Below are positions 29,271 through 41,939 of a stretch of 64,000 nucleotides of DNA, piece by piece. Each line of letters begins with the position of its first letter. Position 1 is the stretch's first letter. The notes under the pieces are model-generated. The model searched no databases and was not told where the DNA came from. It saw nothing but the letters and a program-made list of their open reading frames with translations. This stretch comes from Strigamia acuminata (lineage: Eukaryota > Arthropoda > Chilopoda > Geophilomorpha > Linotaeniidae), in NCBI GenBank assembly GCA_949358305.1, contig OX442314.1, positions 30,861,118 to 30,925,117 of the forward strand. The letters run 5' to 3'. The translations under genes and the position numbers were made by a program.

Positions 29271-31653
29271 ATGGGTGTGAGCACCAAGTCCGTCGACGAA
29301 GAGTCCGCGCCCCTGGACGACCAACGAGAAGACCAAAACGAGGCGAGCACTGATGGGAAGCCCGACGACGAAGCCAAGGAGGAAGAAACCCAAACACACG
29401 ACGACAACGCCGTCGTCGTGGGCGGCCTGGAAGACACCAAAGACGGTTACCAGCCGCTCTTCACCCGCAAACCCGCCCTGCTCCGCTGCTGCATCGCCAT
29501 TCTCGTCGTTTTCGTCATTCTCGTGCTCGCCGCGCTCATCGTGCTCATCGTGATCCCCGCATTGACGTCTTACTACACTCCGCCGATGCATTTGGGGGTG
29601 GTGAAGGTGCCCCAGCACCTCCGATCGACGCCGCCGTTCGACGAGCCGCGCAACTTGAGCATTCCGAAGGGGTTCGAGATCGAGGCGTACGCGAGCGTGC
29701 CGTCGGCGAGGTTCTTGCTGCCGCTGCCGAACGGAGATGTTTTGGTGTCGCAGCCGAGAGAAGGGAAGATCAGTTTGTTGCGACGGCGGACGGAGGAGGA
29801 AGGAGAGGTGGTTAGGTCGGATTTTGCTACGGGACTTCATTTTCCACAGGATATGATTTTGTATAGTGATGAGAGGGGGGATAAGTATATTTACGTGGCT
29901 GAAGCGACGAGGGTTACGCGGCATTTCTATGAGGATGGGGATGTGAGGCTGTCGAGTTCTCAAGTGAAAATTGATTTGTTGGTTTTGTTGGTGCTTTTTT
30001 GGTGTGGGGAAATGTTTTGGAGGTGTTGGTAGGGGTTTGGGGGTATGGTTGGGAGGATTCGGCGGGGAAAGTCAAGTTTTGGGGTTAAGTTTGTCGTTTT
30101 TGCACGTAAGGATGCGGTTTTTTGTCAGAGATTATTATTTGCGGTTGGATTAATTGAAAACACTCATTTTGGGTCATAAAATACAGTTTTTTGTCTTAAA
30201 AATCAATTTTTGCACCAAAATATGCAGGTTTTTGTCTTAAAAATCAATTTTTGCACCAAAATATATAGTTTTTTGTCTTAAAAATCAATTTTTGCACCAA
30301 AATATATAGTTTTTTGTCTTAAAAATCAATTTTTGCACCAAAATATACAGTTTTTTGTCTTAAAAATCAATTTTTGCAACAACATATGCAGATTTTTTAA
30401 ATTACAATTCAATTTTTGCTTAAAATATTCATTCTTTTGGCTTAAAATATTCATTCTTTTGGCTTAAAATCCAATTTTTTTTCACCAAAACAAGCATTTT
30501 TTTGTAAAAAAAAAAAAAAATAATCAATTTTTGCATCAAAATATTCAGTTTTTTTCTCTTAAAAAATCAATTTTTCCCAAAAACATGCATTTTTCTCTTA
30601 AAACTTAATTTTGCACTTCAAATTCCAATTTTTTCTTCTCACAAATCATTTTTGCATTTTTGCATTTTTGCATTTTTGCATTTTTCAAGTACACAATACA
30701 ACAATACTCCTGAAAAAAAAATATGCCCCGTGCCGTACCAACTCTTACCACGACAACAAAGCACTGACATAAATACTAATTCCATTATTAAAATGATAAC
30801 AACTCACTAATAAAATATTCCTATTTCACAGAACGTCGTTACCAACCTGCCCTATGCACTCGACGACGAAAATCCATACAAGGGCATCGCCATAGGAAAC
30901 GGCACACTATACGTATCGATCGGCAGTTCGACCGATTCCAACCCAAACGAGCTGACCAAAGACCCAAAACGAGGCTCTGTCTACGCCTACCGTGCTTCCG
31001 GAGGCCAGCGACGACTTATCTCCGAAGGAATTCGATCGGCAGAGGGCCTGGCCTTCTTCCCCGACACCAACGACCTCTGGGCGGTCGTCAAACAGAGAAA
31101 AAACATCAAATATCCTTTCAAAGACACCAAATACGGCATTTTAGACCCGGAATTCGTTGATTTCAATCCCCCGGAAGAATTCAGTCGGGTCATCGAAGGC
31201 GAAAACTACGGCTGGCCGTACTGCAATCCGAATTTTAAGATCTCGAAAGGCCGCGACATTAAATACGTCGCAGACGTGGAGGCGAATCCGGACGAGCAGG
31301 AAGTGAAATGCTCGAGTTTTCGTCAAATCGATTTCCCGCTTCCGCCCCACACGGTTCCGCTGGGACTCACGTTCTGGGCGGGCGAGAACGTGCCGAAAGA
31401 TTACAAGAACGGGGCGTTGGTGGCTTTGTACGAGGTTAATTCGAAGACCGGGGAAGGGAACAGTATTATTTTTCTGCCCTGGGATTACGAGAAACCCGTG
31501 TATTACTTTAATCTGGTCACGGGATGGGTTTTGGATCTGCAAACGAAGGAGAGATGGGGGCGACCGGTCGACACGGCCGTGCTTCAAGATGGCAGCCTTT
31601 TGATTTCCGATGATATGTACGGAGCTGTTTATCGACTTTATAAGAGGGATTGA
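29271..31653 (+). CDS. Membrane-anchored glucose/sorbosone-dehydrogenase-like protein, copy A
   Basis: Two exons (29271-29963 and 30832-31653) join in phase 0 to give 504 residues. An acidic cytoplasmic N-terminus (about 75 residues) is followed by one long hydrophobic segment (CCIAILVVFVILVLAALIVL), a type II signal anchor. The lumenal or extracellular part is a six-bladed beta-propeller of the GSDH (sorbosone dehydrogenase) type: GFEIEAYASVPSARFLLPLP, NGDVLVSQPREGKISLL, GLHFPQDMI, YIYVAEATRVTRH, GENYGWPYCNP, HTVPLGLTFWAGENVP and GSLLISDDMYGAVYRL. In bacterial relatives a HHGWK-like stretch follows the blade where this protein has NPYKGIAIG, so PQQ-dependent catalysis is doubtful. Copy B 1.6 kb downstream is a tandem paralogue with the same exon junction. 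Confidence 0.85.
30170..30690 (+). repeat. 41-bp tandem array in the copy A intron
   Basis: Units of cttaaaaatcaatttttgca plus ccaaaatatatagttttttgt repeat five to six times, then degenerate into shorter related units and (gcattttt)n near 30650. They are confined to the intron 29964-30831. Confidence 0.9.
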
Positions 31654-33266
31654 GTGGTTTTTTGTGAGGGAATAATGAAAATAGTTGTAAAAACAATTGA
31701 AATAACGTTAGGTTGAGGATTTTGGCGTTGGTTATCGAGTTGTTGGTGCGAAATTTTGGGGGGAAAATGGCGGATTGGTGTTATATCGGTATTTCGATGT
31801 TTACGGTGGTTTTCGTTATTTGGTATTTGATATTTACACAGTGATATCGCATTTTGTTTATAGATCGTGTGTATTTCAATCGCTTTTTTGTTTGTTTTTT
31901 TGTGATGTTTATATGAAAATATTCAGTGTTTTCATGTATATTTTGTAATATTTCTTCGCATTCCACCATGTTGTGTACTAAAAATCATAAAATGTCGGAT
32001 TACAGATTTTTGGAAAGATTTGTATGTTTCTACACTACCTGTTCTTACGTATCATAAAAATCGTTTAATATTAATAATCTTCATCGTCTTGACACTGCCC
32101 GAAAATTTCAATAAAGAATTAATTTTGTATATTTTATAAAATCACATCTGAAAAAAAGAAAATATAAATATATATGTATATTATGACATGTGTATATTTT
32201 TCAAAAAAAAGTGCTTGATGTAGATGTAGTTATTATATTTTTTCATTTCAATAAAATATAAATTACTGAAAGAAACCACAGAAAATTCGGAATCTTGGAT
32301 ATTTGTCTTGAATTGAATTTTTTTGGTCCAATATTCAATTTTTTGGCCTTAAATTGGATTTTTTTGGTTTTTAATTGGGTTATTTGGCCTTAAATTGTAT
32401 TTTTCGGCTTTAAATTGGATTATTTGGTCTTGAATTGAATTTTTCGGTCTAACATTGTATTTTTTTGGTTTAAAATTGGATTCTTTTGGTTTAAGATTGA
32501 ATTTTTTGGCTTGAAATTGGATATTTTGGCCTCAAATTGGATATTTTGGCCTCAAATTGGATATTTTGGCCTCAAATTGAATTTTATTGCCTAAAATCGG
32601 ATTTTTTTGCCTAAAATCGGTTTTTTTTTGCCTAAAATCGGATTTTTTTTGCCTAAAATCGGTTTTTTTTGTGCCTAAAATCGGATTTTTTTTGCCTAAA
32701 ATTGAATTTCTTGGCCTAAAATTGAATTTTTTGGCCTAAAATTGAATTTTCTGACCTAAAATTGAATTTTTGGGCCTAAAATTGAATTTTTTGGCCTAAA
32801 ATTCGATTTATTTTTTTTGCCTAAAATTCGATTTTCTTGCATAAAATTGAATTTTTTTGGCATAAAATAAAATTTTTTTGGCCTAAAAAATTAAAAACAA
32901 AAATTTTATTCCAAACATTCAAATTTATTTCTCCACATTTTAACAATTCCACATTTTAACAATTCCACAAACTTTCCCCACAAAACTCACAAACTTTCCT
33001 CTTTTCAATTTCTCCCCTTCAAATAAAACTCAAAACACATTTCCCCCTCACCCAGCGAGGTCGATTCGATTCCCCACCCAATCCCACGCATGCGTGATCA
33101 ACCCCATCAGGCACAATCCTCCCTCTAGCCAACGCACAAACAGAAGTACACAACACCTTGGTACCAGGGCGGGGCCGCTCCACATATCTATTCGCAGGAT
33201 TTTCAAACATTCCCAACGCCCCGCTCAGCCCGACCGCCGACCCACATCAACCCAAACGCATTCATC
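31654..33266. other. Spacer between dehydrogenase-like copies, with a 20-bp-type tandem array
   Basis: The first 650 bp are AT-rich 3' flank. At about 32300-32890 lies a long array of tttttggcctaaaattgaat-like units with drift along its length. The last 250 bp are GC-richer and carry the palindrome ACGCATGCGT (33086-33095), similar to the NRF1-like motif before copy A, so this is probably the copy B promoter. Confidence 0.7.
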
Positions 33267-35946
33267 ATGGCATCTGGCGGCGAAGAGGAAGACATACCGT
33301 CTACCGAGATTCCAAGGCCACTCCACAAGCGGAAAAACCTCGCTCTCCGCCTGCTCTGCGCCCTCATTCTCCTCGCCATCATCCTGCTGTTTATTGCCAT
33401 CATCCTCGTGCTCGTGCTGGCGCCGACGCACTCGTCCGACGAGGACGGCGAGCACTCGACTCTCGCCTGGGTGGACCTGCAAGTGCCGCCCGAACTCGAG
33501 TCGGTTTTCCCGTTCAACCAGACTCGCCAGCTGCAGGTTCCGCCCGGATATGATATCGCCGCTTATGCACATGTGCCTTCAGCCAGATTTCTTCTCGCTC
33601 TACCTGGTGGTGATGTTCTCGTATCACGGCCGGAGGAGGGCAAGATTAGTCTTTTAAGGAACCCGCAGTTCAGAGCGCGTGCGGCTCAACCTGTGGAATT
33701 TGCGGCGGGGTTGGAGATGCCGAATGATATGGTGCTGCACACCGATGGCAGAGGGGATCAATATCTCTATGTTTCGCAAGCTACGCGCGTTACTAGGCAC
33801 CTGTATGTCAAAGGAGACACGGCCATCAGGACTCCATATGTAATTGGTTGATTTGGTTGAGAATTTGATGGTTTTGGGGTTGGGAGGATTGGTTTTTGTG
33901 GAGGGGGTTTTGTTTGGTTGTTTGGAAGGTTGTTGGTCAGAAAAATTAGAAGGAAAAAGTGGAAAAAAGTGCAAAATTTTTTTAGAAATGCAAAATTTTA
34001 TGGCAAAAAATTTCAAAAATTGCAACAAAAGCAGAAAAAGTACAAAAAAATACAAGAATTCCTAGAAATTGCAAAAAATTGAAAAATTGGAAACAATTGG
34101 AAAAATTGGAAAAAATTGCAAAAACTGCAAAAAATTGCAGAAATTGGAAAAAAACTGCAAAAAACTGCAAAATTGCAAAAAAAATGCAAAAAAAATGCAA
34201 AAAATTGCAAATAAAAGCAAAGAATTGCAAGAAAGAAAACGTAAGCAAATACTTATGTGTTACATACACATAATTAAAGTTGTGTAACATGTAAATATTT
34301 GTTTTTTTGTAAACAACATTAATATTCTATGAATGAATTTATTTTTTAATGTGTTTACGTAATTATAATTGAGGACACACGATTCAGGAAATAATATATT
34401 CATCATTACGGACTCTCAATCACCCAAAAAAAAAACTAAATGGTTTATTTGGTCAACAATTTTCCAATTTTCTTAATTAAAAATTCCTGGAAAAACTTTT
34501 CAGACAAACACTTAAAACACTCAGCATTCCCACATGCTTAAAAAATACATTGCAGTGTATTTTGAAATACAATGGGTTTCACAAGACTTCATCTTTCAAT
34601 ATTTTTGCACGCTATCGATTAACAAATGATAATACATTTTGTAAACTACATATACAGGGTGGTTCAAAAAGTCTGGTTCACAGTAAATAATTCCCAAACC
34701 GTTTTAGATGTTGATTAAGCAAAATGATTGTAAGGGTAGTATGTCGGGGGAAATCCAATTATGACATCCAATTTGACCTCTGAGGTCATCTTCAAGGTCA
34801 TCTATATTGTAACTCGAGAACCGTGACAGATAGAGCAAAAAAGTGAATTAGAAAGTTGTAGAGCATCATCCAATTAGTCTAGAACTGTTCTTAAAAAAAT
34901 TATTTCTTACTGAAAAGTTTTGAGAAAAAAGGTCTGAAACGGTCATTAGGGCGACTCTTAATCGGTAAACTACGGTATTCGTCAAATATAGCATTTATTC
35001 ATGATACATGTTATGATAACAATTTGTTGTTGTGCAAACACAACAGGATATAGTATCTAAAACTGCAAAACTTCTTCCCTTATAAAATAATTACCTAATA
35101 TTATCCTTCTATATCTCGCAGGTTATCGTTGACGATCTGCCTTATTCACGCCGAGACCTCCATCCCTACAAGAGCATCGCAATCGTAAACGAAACCCTCT
35201 ACGTATCAATCGGCAGCACCTTAGACGCAAATCCGACCGACCTACAAACCGAACCCAAAAGAGGAGCAATCTACGGCTACCAACTCACCGGCGAAAGACG
35301 CCGCCTCATAACATCCGGGCTCCGAAACGTCGGAAACCTCGCTGTTGCCCCCAACACCAACAACCTATGGGCAGTCGTCAGCCAGCGCGACAACCTCACT
35401 TACCCGCACAAAGGCAAAAACTACGGCAACTACGACATCGCCTTTCGATTCGACAACCCAGTCGACGAATTCGTCCAAATCGTCGAAGGCGAGAACTACG
35501 GATGGCCTCACTGCAACCCGATTCTCAAGAACAAGAACTACGGCTCGCCCGAATACGTGCCCGATTACGATTTCAACAGAGACGAAAAAGCCGTTCCGTG
35601 CTCGTCGAAGCGAAACGTCGATGCCGGCATCAGACCGCATTCGAAGCCGTTGGGACTGACGTTCTGGACCGGAGAAAAAGTGAAAAAGGATTTCAACTCT
35701 GATGTCATAGCCGTGGTTGCTTTAAACGATAACGCTTACTGGGGAAACAAGGTTATTTATTATCCTTGGCGCGCAAACAAACCGGAAGTCACTCCGTCTG
35801 ATCTCGTGTCCGGGTGGGTAAGAACTCGAAATACGGACACCCGGTGGGGCCAACCGGCAGACATCGCAGTATTGGACGAGGAAAGCATACTGATATCTGA
35901 TAATTACGTTGGTGCCATTTATAAACTCTATAGAAAATTGCATTAA
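33267..35946 (+). CDS. Membrane-anchored glucose/sorbosone-dehydrogenase-like protein, copy B
   Basis: Two exons (33267-33839 and 35122-35946) join in phase 0, giving 465 residues. It has the same architecture as copy A with a shorter N-terminus. The anchor is LLCALILLAIILLFIAIILV. The propeller motifs are GYDIAAYAHVPSARFLLALP, GGDVLVSRPEEGKISLL, YLYVSQATRVTRH, GENYGWPHCNP, SKPLGLTFWTGEKV and SILISDNYVGAIYKLY. The propeller is clearly homologous to A; the cytoplasmic tail is not. The HHGWK-like motif of enzymatic relatives is also missing (HPYKSIAIV). The intron contains a gcaaaaaattg array (33960-34220) and a truncated transposon end. No lesion is seen. Confidence 0.85.
33955..34225. repeat. 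Low-complexity array in the copy B intron
   Basis: Irregular repeats on gcaaaaaattggaaaaa fill the segment and create spurious Lys/Asn-rich or Phe-rich open frames on both strands. Confidence 0.85.
34657..34990. mobile_element. Truncated transposon end in the copy B intron
   Basis: The sequence tacagggtggttcaaaaagt at 34657 is typical of the terminus of many mariner/IS630-like or related invertebrate elements. The next 300 bp (aagttgtagagcatcatcca and following) also read like element sequence. I could not find a matching inverted end, so only one terminus remains. Confidence 0.4.
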
Positions 35947-36684
35947 TTTTTGTTTGTCCTATTTGATGTTATGTTTCTGGCTCATGTATATTCATTTATT
36001 CATAATCCCACAGTATTTATTTATACGCTCATTATACTGTACATTCCATTTCATTAATTTTAAAGCGAGTTAGGTCATGAATGAAGGTGTGCCTTGTGCT
36101 TTATAATCTCTTAATTGCAATCATTCTAGCACGATATTTTGAATATGAGTGCGGGCAATTTTTCTACTTTGAAAAAAAAAGTGTCTGACACTTTGCCATG
36201 TGTTATTTATTTTGTCACATACATTCCAGCTTAAATGAAATGTAAAATATTTATTAAGACCATTATTTAAATTAAAAATGCCAATTAAATATTAATGGAT
36301 ATATACAATTTTTTAAATGTACTATTTTATAACACACGGGGAAGTGATGATGATGTTTTAGTGTAATCAATTTAAAAAAAATAAAAAATTGTTGTTTATT
36401 TATGGATTATTCGAGTTTTTTTTTGTTCACAATGATTAATTCGCGCCTTTTTTCTCGCTCGACGTTTGTTAACGACCCATAAACAACCCATGAAATAGAA
36501 TTTTGCATTACCGTAGCTAGGCGATAACACAGTGAACGCACAACCCCTAGACAACCGCAATAAAGATATAATAATCCCAAACTGTGTGTTCTCTGTGTTT
36601 GTACTTAATCGTGAATGGTGTCCAAACATCCCGTGTTAATTAATAATCAACAAATTCCAGCTAATTTCGGCTAATTTTCTATCG
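35947..36684. other. Spacer with a remnant of the duplicated unit
   Basis: Mostly AT-rich. Positions 36416-36500 (ttgttcacaatgattaattc, then tttttctcgctc) resemble 36856-36960 inside the tandem unit. This suggests an older, mostly lost copy of the left part of that unit. Confidence 0.5.
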
Positions 36685-37620
36685 TTCTGCTTTTGCATAC
36701 AAAAAGAATCTGTATCTAGGCCGAGTTTCCGTCATAGTTGATCCAAGTTCAATTCCCATTTTAATTATGCAACTATAAAAAAATAAAATAAAAATATCTC
36801 TTGAATCAGTAATTTACCTCAAACCTCTCACATAAATAGGATTGATGTTTTGCTTTGTTCACAATGATTAATTCACATCTTTTTTCTCGCTCAGCCTTCA
36901 GACATTCAGATTGCAGATGGTTTCCTTGTGATGTTATCAGTTGCTAATAAACAACTCATGAATTACAAACTGAAAATTGGAATGCGTGACTTCAGATTTT
37001 TATTATTCATTACATTGCACTTTTAATTCAAATCTGCAATTGCTAGGTACGACTGAAAAATAAAGCGTTTACAATACCGACTGGGTCGATGGCCCTCTGT
37101 ACATACCGCGCTTAACCGGTACATAAAAGTTTAAAAATATTTTGATGGAAATCTTTAAAATACAGATACCAAAGACGGAATATTATTCATTTAAAAGATC
37201 AAATTTGCATTGTAATATTTTAAATTTTAGCTGACTTATAGAATATCTTACATCTTATACATTTTAAATTAGATAAAATAGAAATTTTGCATTTACCACA
37301 TATTGTACTTGACTGTTGTACACACCATCTTAACACTGCAAAAAGCAATGCAAATAATAAACAGATGTTTTGGTATTGATTTAAAAAATGTATAGGAATG
37401 AAAAATGTACAAATTCTACATGATAACATTTAAAAAAATTATTATTATTGTGAATGTGAATGAATGAAATATTTTAAATAGATATTCTTATAGGATAACA
37501 AAATGCAAAAATACTGTTGTCATTTCTCATTTCAGGAACTAATTATTAGTATAAGCAGTTTCAGTTATACCGCTACTGAAGGTTCGTAAAGGCTTTGCAA
37601 TGGTATTGTGGGTTTTATTA

Positions 37621-37979
37621 AAGGGTGTCCCGAAATTAACGCAAGATTTGAATTAAATAGAAAACACAGTTTTTAGTCTTTAGATTGTTATTTTTTTTTA
37701 TTGAATCATAAAGTACATAGGATAGGGTTATTTATGGAATAACACATGGGGAAATGGCCTCCATGGCTTTGCTGGCAATTCTGATCACCGAAACGAAAGA
37801 GTACACGACCAGGAAATGTCTCATGCAGTAATTGAATTGTTTCACGGGCTGTATGGCATGTGGCACCGTCTTGTTGAAACCACATATTGGCCACATCAAT
37901 ATCATCCAATTTCGGCAGAAACAATTTATTGCACAAATGGCGGCAAATTCAAATCTTGCGTTAATTTTGGGACACCCTT
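37621..37979. mobile_element. IS630/mariner-type deletion derivative (359 bp), unit 1 only
   Basis: The inverted ends are aagggtgtcccgaaattaac and its near-complement. TA flanks both sides (37619-37620, 37980-37981). Unit 2 has the empty site at about 43034-43044 with a single TA. On the minus strand, 37706-37936 reads WFQQDGATCHTARETIQLL, the second catalytic block of DDE transposases of this group. It is therefore an internally deleted copy of an autonomous element. A right-end fragment of the same family lies at 42126-42205. Confidence 0.95.
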
Positions 37980-38094
37980 TATTTATAATCGAGTAAAGTG
38001 TTAGCACGAATGCCTAGCAGTTAGATGGCATAAACTAAGCCTGTTTTCAAAATTATTTTAATTTTGATTAAGTCCCAATGTAAGCACTTCTAAT

Positions 38095-41000
38095 TCAGGC
38101 AATGCTGCATTTAGGAGGGCCACTTGGAATGTTTTCGGCATCCATAACCGGTTCACATGCCCAGTCCCTATAAGCAATGGGACACATACTTATGTGAGGA
38201 TCTGGATATTCGCCGTCCAAATACAATCGGATAGTCGTAATGAAATGCTCTTTCACACCAGACTCATTGTAAAAATAGGTCAATTCGGGTCCGTATTGTG
38301 CACCACCGGAATACATTCGAACGGGGATCGTCTCCGCGCTCAGAATGCGTACATCTGAAATAAACAAAAGGAATAAGTTTTATCCGTAATTAGCTTTGTA
38401 CTTAATTTACACCCCAGAAACACAATAGGTGCATTCAATTTCAAATTGTGAAAAACTTGATTATCTAATCGCTTTTTGACTCTGAACGAGTTAATTCTCG
38501 TACGGTAAATCTTGAGCATGTGCAGTTATGACTTAAGTGTTCTATTTAGCTATTTGAACAAGTATAAAATTTAAAAAAAAAAATGAAAACTGTTAGATGA
38601 TTTTTTTTTCAATAATTTTGTAGAAAATAAAATTTTGATTTTTATAATTTCGGATTAAACAAATGATGCTCCACAACTTTACAAATGACAATTTTGAGAT
38701 TGCAATGTTACTTTTTAACAAAGCAAAAAACCATCATGCACTTGTGACCAACTGCCCACGCAGGCTGATCACTGGCCTGCAACACACGGCACTCCACAGC
38801 TCTCGCGCGTTACGTGTTTTTTGTATGCAACTTGTTTGCGGTCCCCCGCAACCAGGTGGAGCTGCGGGCCGTTGGCTTCGGCCAATTCGGACTCGGAAGT
38901 GCCCTTCCGGAAGTGGGTGGGCCCCGCAAAGGCCCACGAGGTCAAGACAGTTCTCTTCTAGCCAGCAAGCTGGACGGTCGCTTCCACGACCGCTGTTCCT
39001 TTCTGACTATGACGACGACCCGAACGATCGGCCTGGCGTCGCACACCGGGACCTGAGCGTCCGTGTTCGCCGCGTTTGTCCTGCGTTCTCCGTGAACGCT
39101 ACAACAACGTGGCCGAACAAGCATTCCGACCACGCGTGTCATTCGGCCAATGGCCGCCGTGCCACGAGGTCTTGTTAGTGATGGCTGTAATCCAGCCATC
39201 GCATTTGGAAATACACCTAAGACACCAATCATACCCCTAGACAACAATAAAGCTATCAATCATAACTAAACCTGTGTCTTTGGTCGTATTTTGGTGGATA
39301 TTCATCGTGTGTGTTGTGTCCAGCGTCCCGTGGCTCTCCCCCGACCACGTGGCGTCCGTCCAAACACTCACACATTGTTGAAAACCCAAACTTGTGTTGT
39401 TTAATGAATTGCCCATACTGTATACTCTAGATTCGTGAACACAATTTGTGTTTACCACTTAGTTGCAGAAATATTTGACTGCAAACACCTTAAAGTAATA
39501 TTAATACACTCATTTCCCGAGAAGAAATTATTCACATAAACTAAACTGTTTCCATAAAGTTTACCCCGCCGATCTATTGAATTTCAAAATGGCCGACAGA
39601 TAAATGAGTTGAAATCGAGGTCGAAATCCAAAGAATCGACCCCAAACGGGGATTACGAGAATCGGTTTTTCAATCATCCAATTCTAAAAAATATAATGCG
39701 TTTTTCGTCATTTCCATCCAACAAATTTTCGACAAATTTTCGATTTGAAATTGAACGCACCTGTATGTTCAGGAGGCATTCATATAAACACTTACTGTGG
39801 TCAGCAACCCATTCTGAAATTCTGGTTAGCATTTGTTGGGAAGTTTCAAACTCCGTTTTAGAACAGTTTCCATTCGTCAATTGCACAGGTAAGAACGTCT
39901 TGCAAGTGAGCGGTCCTAGAAATGGACTCATGTACGTCACAGCAATGACAGTTTCCGGTGTGCGAATGTAAAACAATCGCAATATGCGAAGATAGGACGT
40001 TCTGTCTTTCCCCGAACGAGATTCCCTGATCGCCATTTTCGTGTCATCCACTCGATTGTGCTGATCTAGGAACAAAAAACAATTTAAGCTTTTGAAATAA
40101 ATATCTTTTCGACTGCACTCAACTATTTTTCATTTTCATTCCCACAGTCTGCACGTTGCTCACGCGGATGTTTGGCTGTCCAGTGGTCCATGCCGACGCC
40201 AACTTCACGAGATCCGGAATGTTGTCGAATTCGAACTTTGGGAAAAAATCAATGACGCCTGGAAAATTGACTCGTGGGTCACGACGCTTTAATTACTTCG
40301 CTGCAGGATTTTACCTACGGATTCGAAGGCGGGCGGTCCGATTTCGTAGAACACTCGAATTACAAACACGCTGAACCCGAAATCAGTAAAATACGACCGG
40401 TCCGGGTCGACTAATCCTTGAGTTGTACTGTATTTCATTGGTTGTGTTTCGACAGTTATGATGAGTCCTAGATCCCATAGAAACAAACTAATATTTCTTT
40501 CGTAACACGTCTCGCGGAATATTGCAGAATGTTACCATTGAGTGGATTTTGAGTTATCTTGTTATTGAGCTGAGCCATGACTTTATCGAACCGGTCAAAC
40601 CGAACAGTCAAGAAGCCCGGAGTTTGTGCGGGTACAGTGTCGAAGTACGCCAACTGTTGAGGACCTAAATGGGGGTCTCTCCGTGGTACAAGCCATAACC
40701 TAGTGATGAAATCAAACATTAAAAATGAGCTATAAACAAAACAAAATAAAATAAAAAAGCATACCGTATAAAGATTGTGTTTTGAATGGTGAATAATTTG
40801 AGTGCTGAAAAAATCAAATTGTTGTGTTTACATGCAGAAAATAATTCGTGATTACTTTCGGTTTTCGATCAATGGCGAAGTGCCGGAAGCGATGCGCACA
40901 TGCACAATAAAAATAGTTCGAGTTCACTCGAATTAAACAACCTTCTGCGAGGAATTATTCACTACTCGAATAATACGAGTACTTGTCATCCCTGTTTACA

Positions 41001-41939
41001 TGACAGTTGTGCACACGGAATATTTCATCTCGCTCGAAATATTCCGTGCATGTAAACATAGTATGTGTTACCTACTCTATATGGAATTACCAACTTTGAA
41101 AATTTGTAGTATAACTATACTTTTTTCTAGAGTATAGTTAATTTTTTCAAATCAAGTTTTTGCTTTTGGAGCAAATTTATCCATCATGTGCATTAGTTAA
41201 TTTTACTAGGGTGCATACAATAAAACCATATGTCCTTGTAGCCATGGAAACAGAGTATATTGCACATTTTTATTAAAACATTATTTATCTAATTAGAAGG
41301 ATTAAATTACCACATCGAAATTTATGGAAAATTATGAAAAAAAAGCAAAAATTTCAAATTTCCAGAATAAACACTGTAATATTATAAACACACAAAAAAA
41401 ACATTTATTTTTAATAATTAAAACCAAAAAATTTAAACCTAAAACCACCAATAATTTGAAATTTTATGCCACTGGAAAACTTGATAAAATCAGCTTTAAT
41501 GAAAATTTCCCTCATTTTCATGACATAACTTCCAAAAAAAATATTATATACTTATACCTATATTTACCTCAAACCTCTTACGTAAGTAGTACCAGTATTA
41601 TGCTCAATAAAAGTGACATTCTGTACACTAGGAATTCCGCCTTTACTTTTAAACTCAATACTCTCGCAAGCTCTCGCTTCCCACTCCGGATTAAGCCGCA
41701 GCCACTCGTTAGATCTTCCTATTAAAGTCCTGCAAACAAAACCAAATTCATCAAAATAAAAAATAATAATTTCTCAAAAAAAAAAGAAAAAAGCATTCTC
41801 ACGGAAATCTGATTTCCGGGTTCTCCGGTAAAAAATCAATGACACACAACTGCGATTTCGCTTTCTTCTCCACGTAACAATAACTACTGAATATGGCATC
41901 GCACGGCGGCGGAGCGTCATACGGTGGCGGGGAAGCCAT
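38095..41939 (-). CDS. Unrecognised PPPY-motif protein, copy 1
   Basis: Seven exons by comparison with copy 2. They begin MASPPPYDAPPPCDAIFSSY at 41939 and end AENIPSGPPKCSIA at 38095, predicting about 439 residues. There is no signal peptide or TM segment, so it is probably cytosolic. PPPY near the N-terminus is a potential WW-domain ligand; the second PPPY of copy 2 is PPPC here. The core includes FLTVRFDRFDKVMAQLNNKI, FVIRVFYEIGPPAFESVG, FPGVIDFF and LRILRLFYIRTPETVIAVTY. Relative to copy 2 it lacks three residues in exon 5, in frame. One intron is about 41 bp. A transposon derivative lies beyond its 3' end and a solo LTR lies in the last intron. No break is seen. I do not recognise the family. 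Confidence 0.7.
38743..39372 (+). mobile_element. Solo LTR (630 bp), diverged relative of the 48.6-kb element
   Basis: It starts tgtgaccaactgcccac and ends aaacactcaca, with TG...CA ends, an AATAAA near 39247 and the same internal order as the LTRs at 48649 and 55054, but with many differences. It is flanked by CACT (38739-38742) and CATT (39373-39376), a decayed 4-bp duplication. Unit 2 shows the empty site gatgcattgttg near 43823. The plus-strand frame across it is not a gene. Confidence 0.92.

Noticed and set aside
29241-29963. 240-codon minus frame
   Set aside because: GC-rich antisense shadow of dehydrogenase-like exon 1.
34069-34290. Lys/Asn-rich and Phe-rich frames
   Set aside because: Produced by the gcaaaaaattg array.
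38663-39259. Frames of 105-171 codons in the GC-rich block
   Set aside because: They lie in the solo LTR; the same applies to frames over the LTRs at 48619-49078 and 55001-55483.
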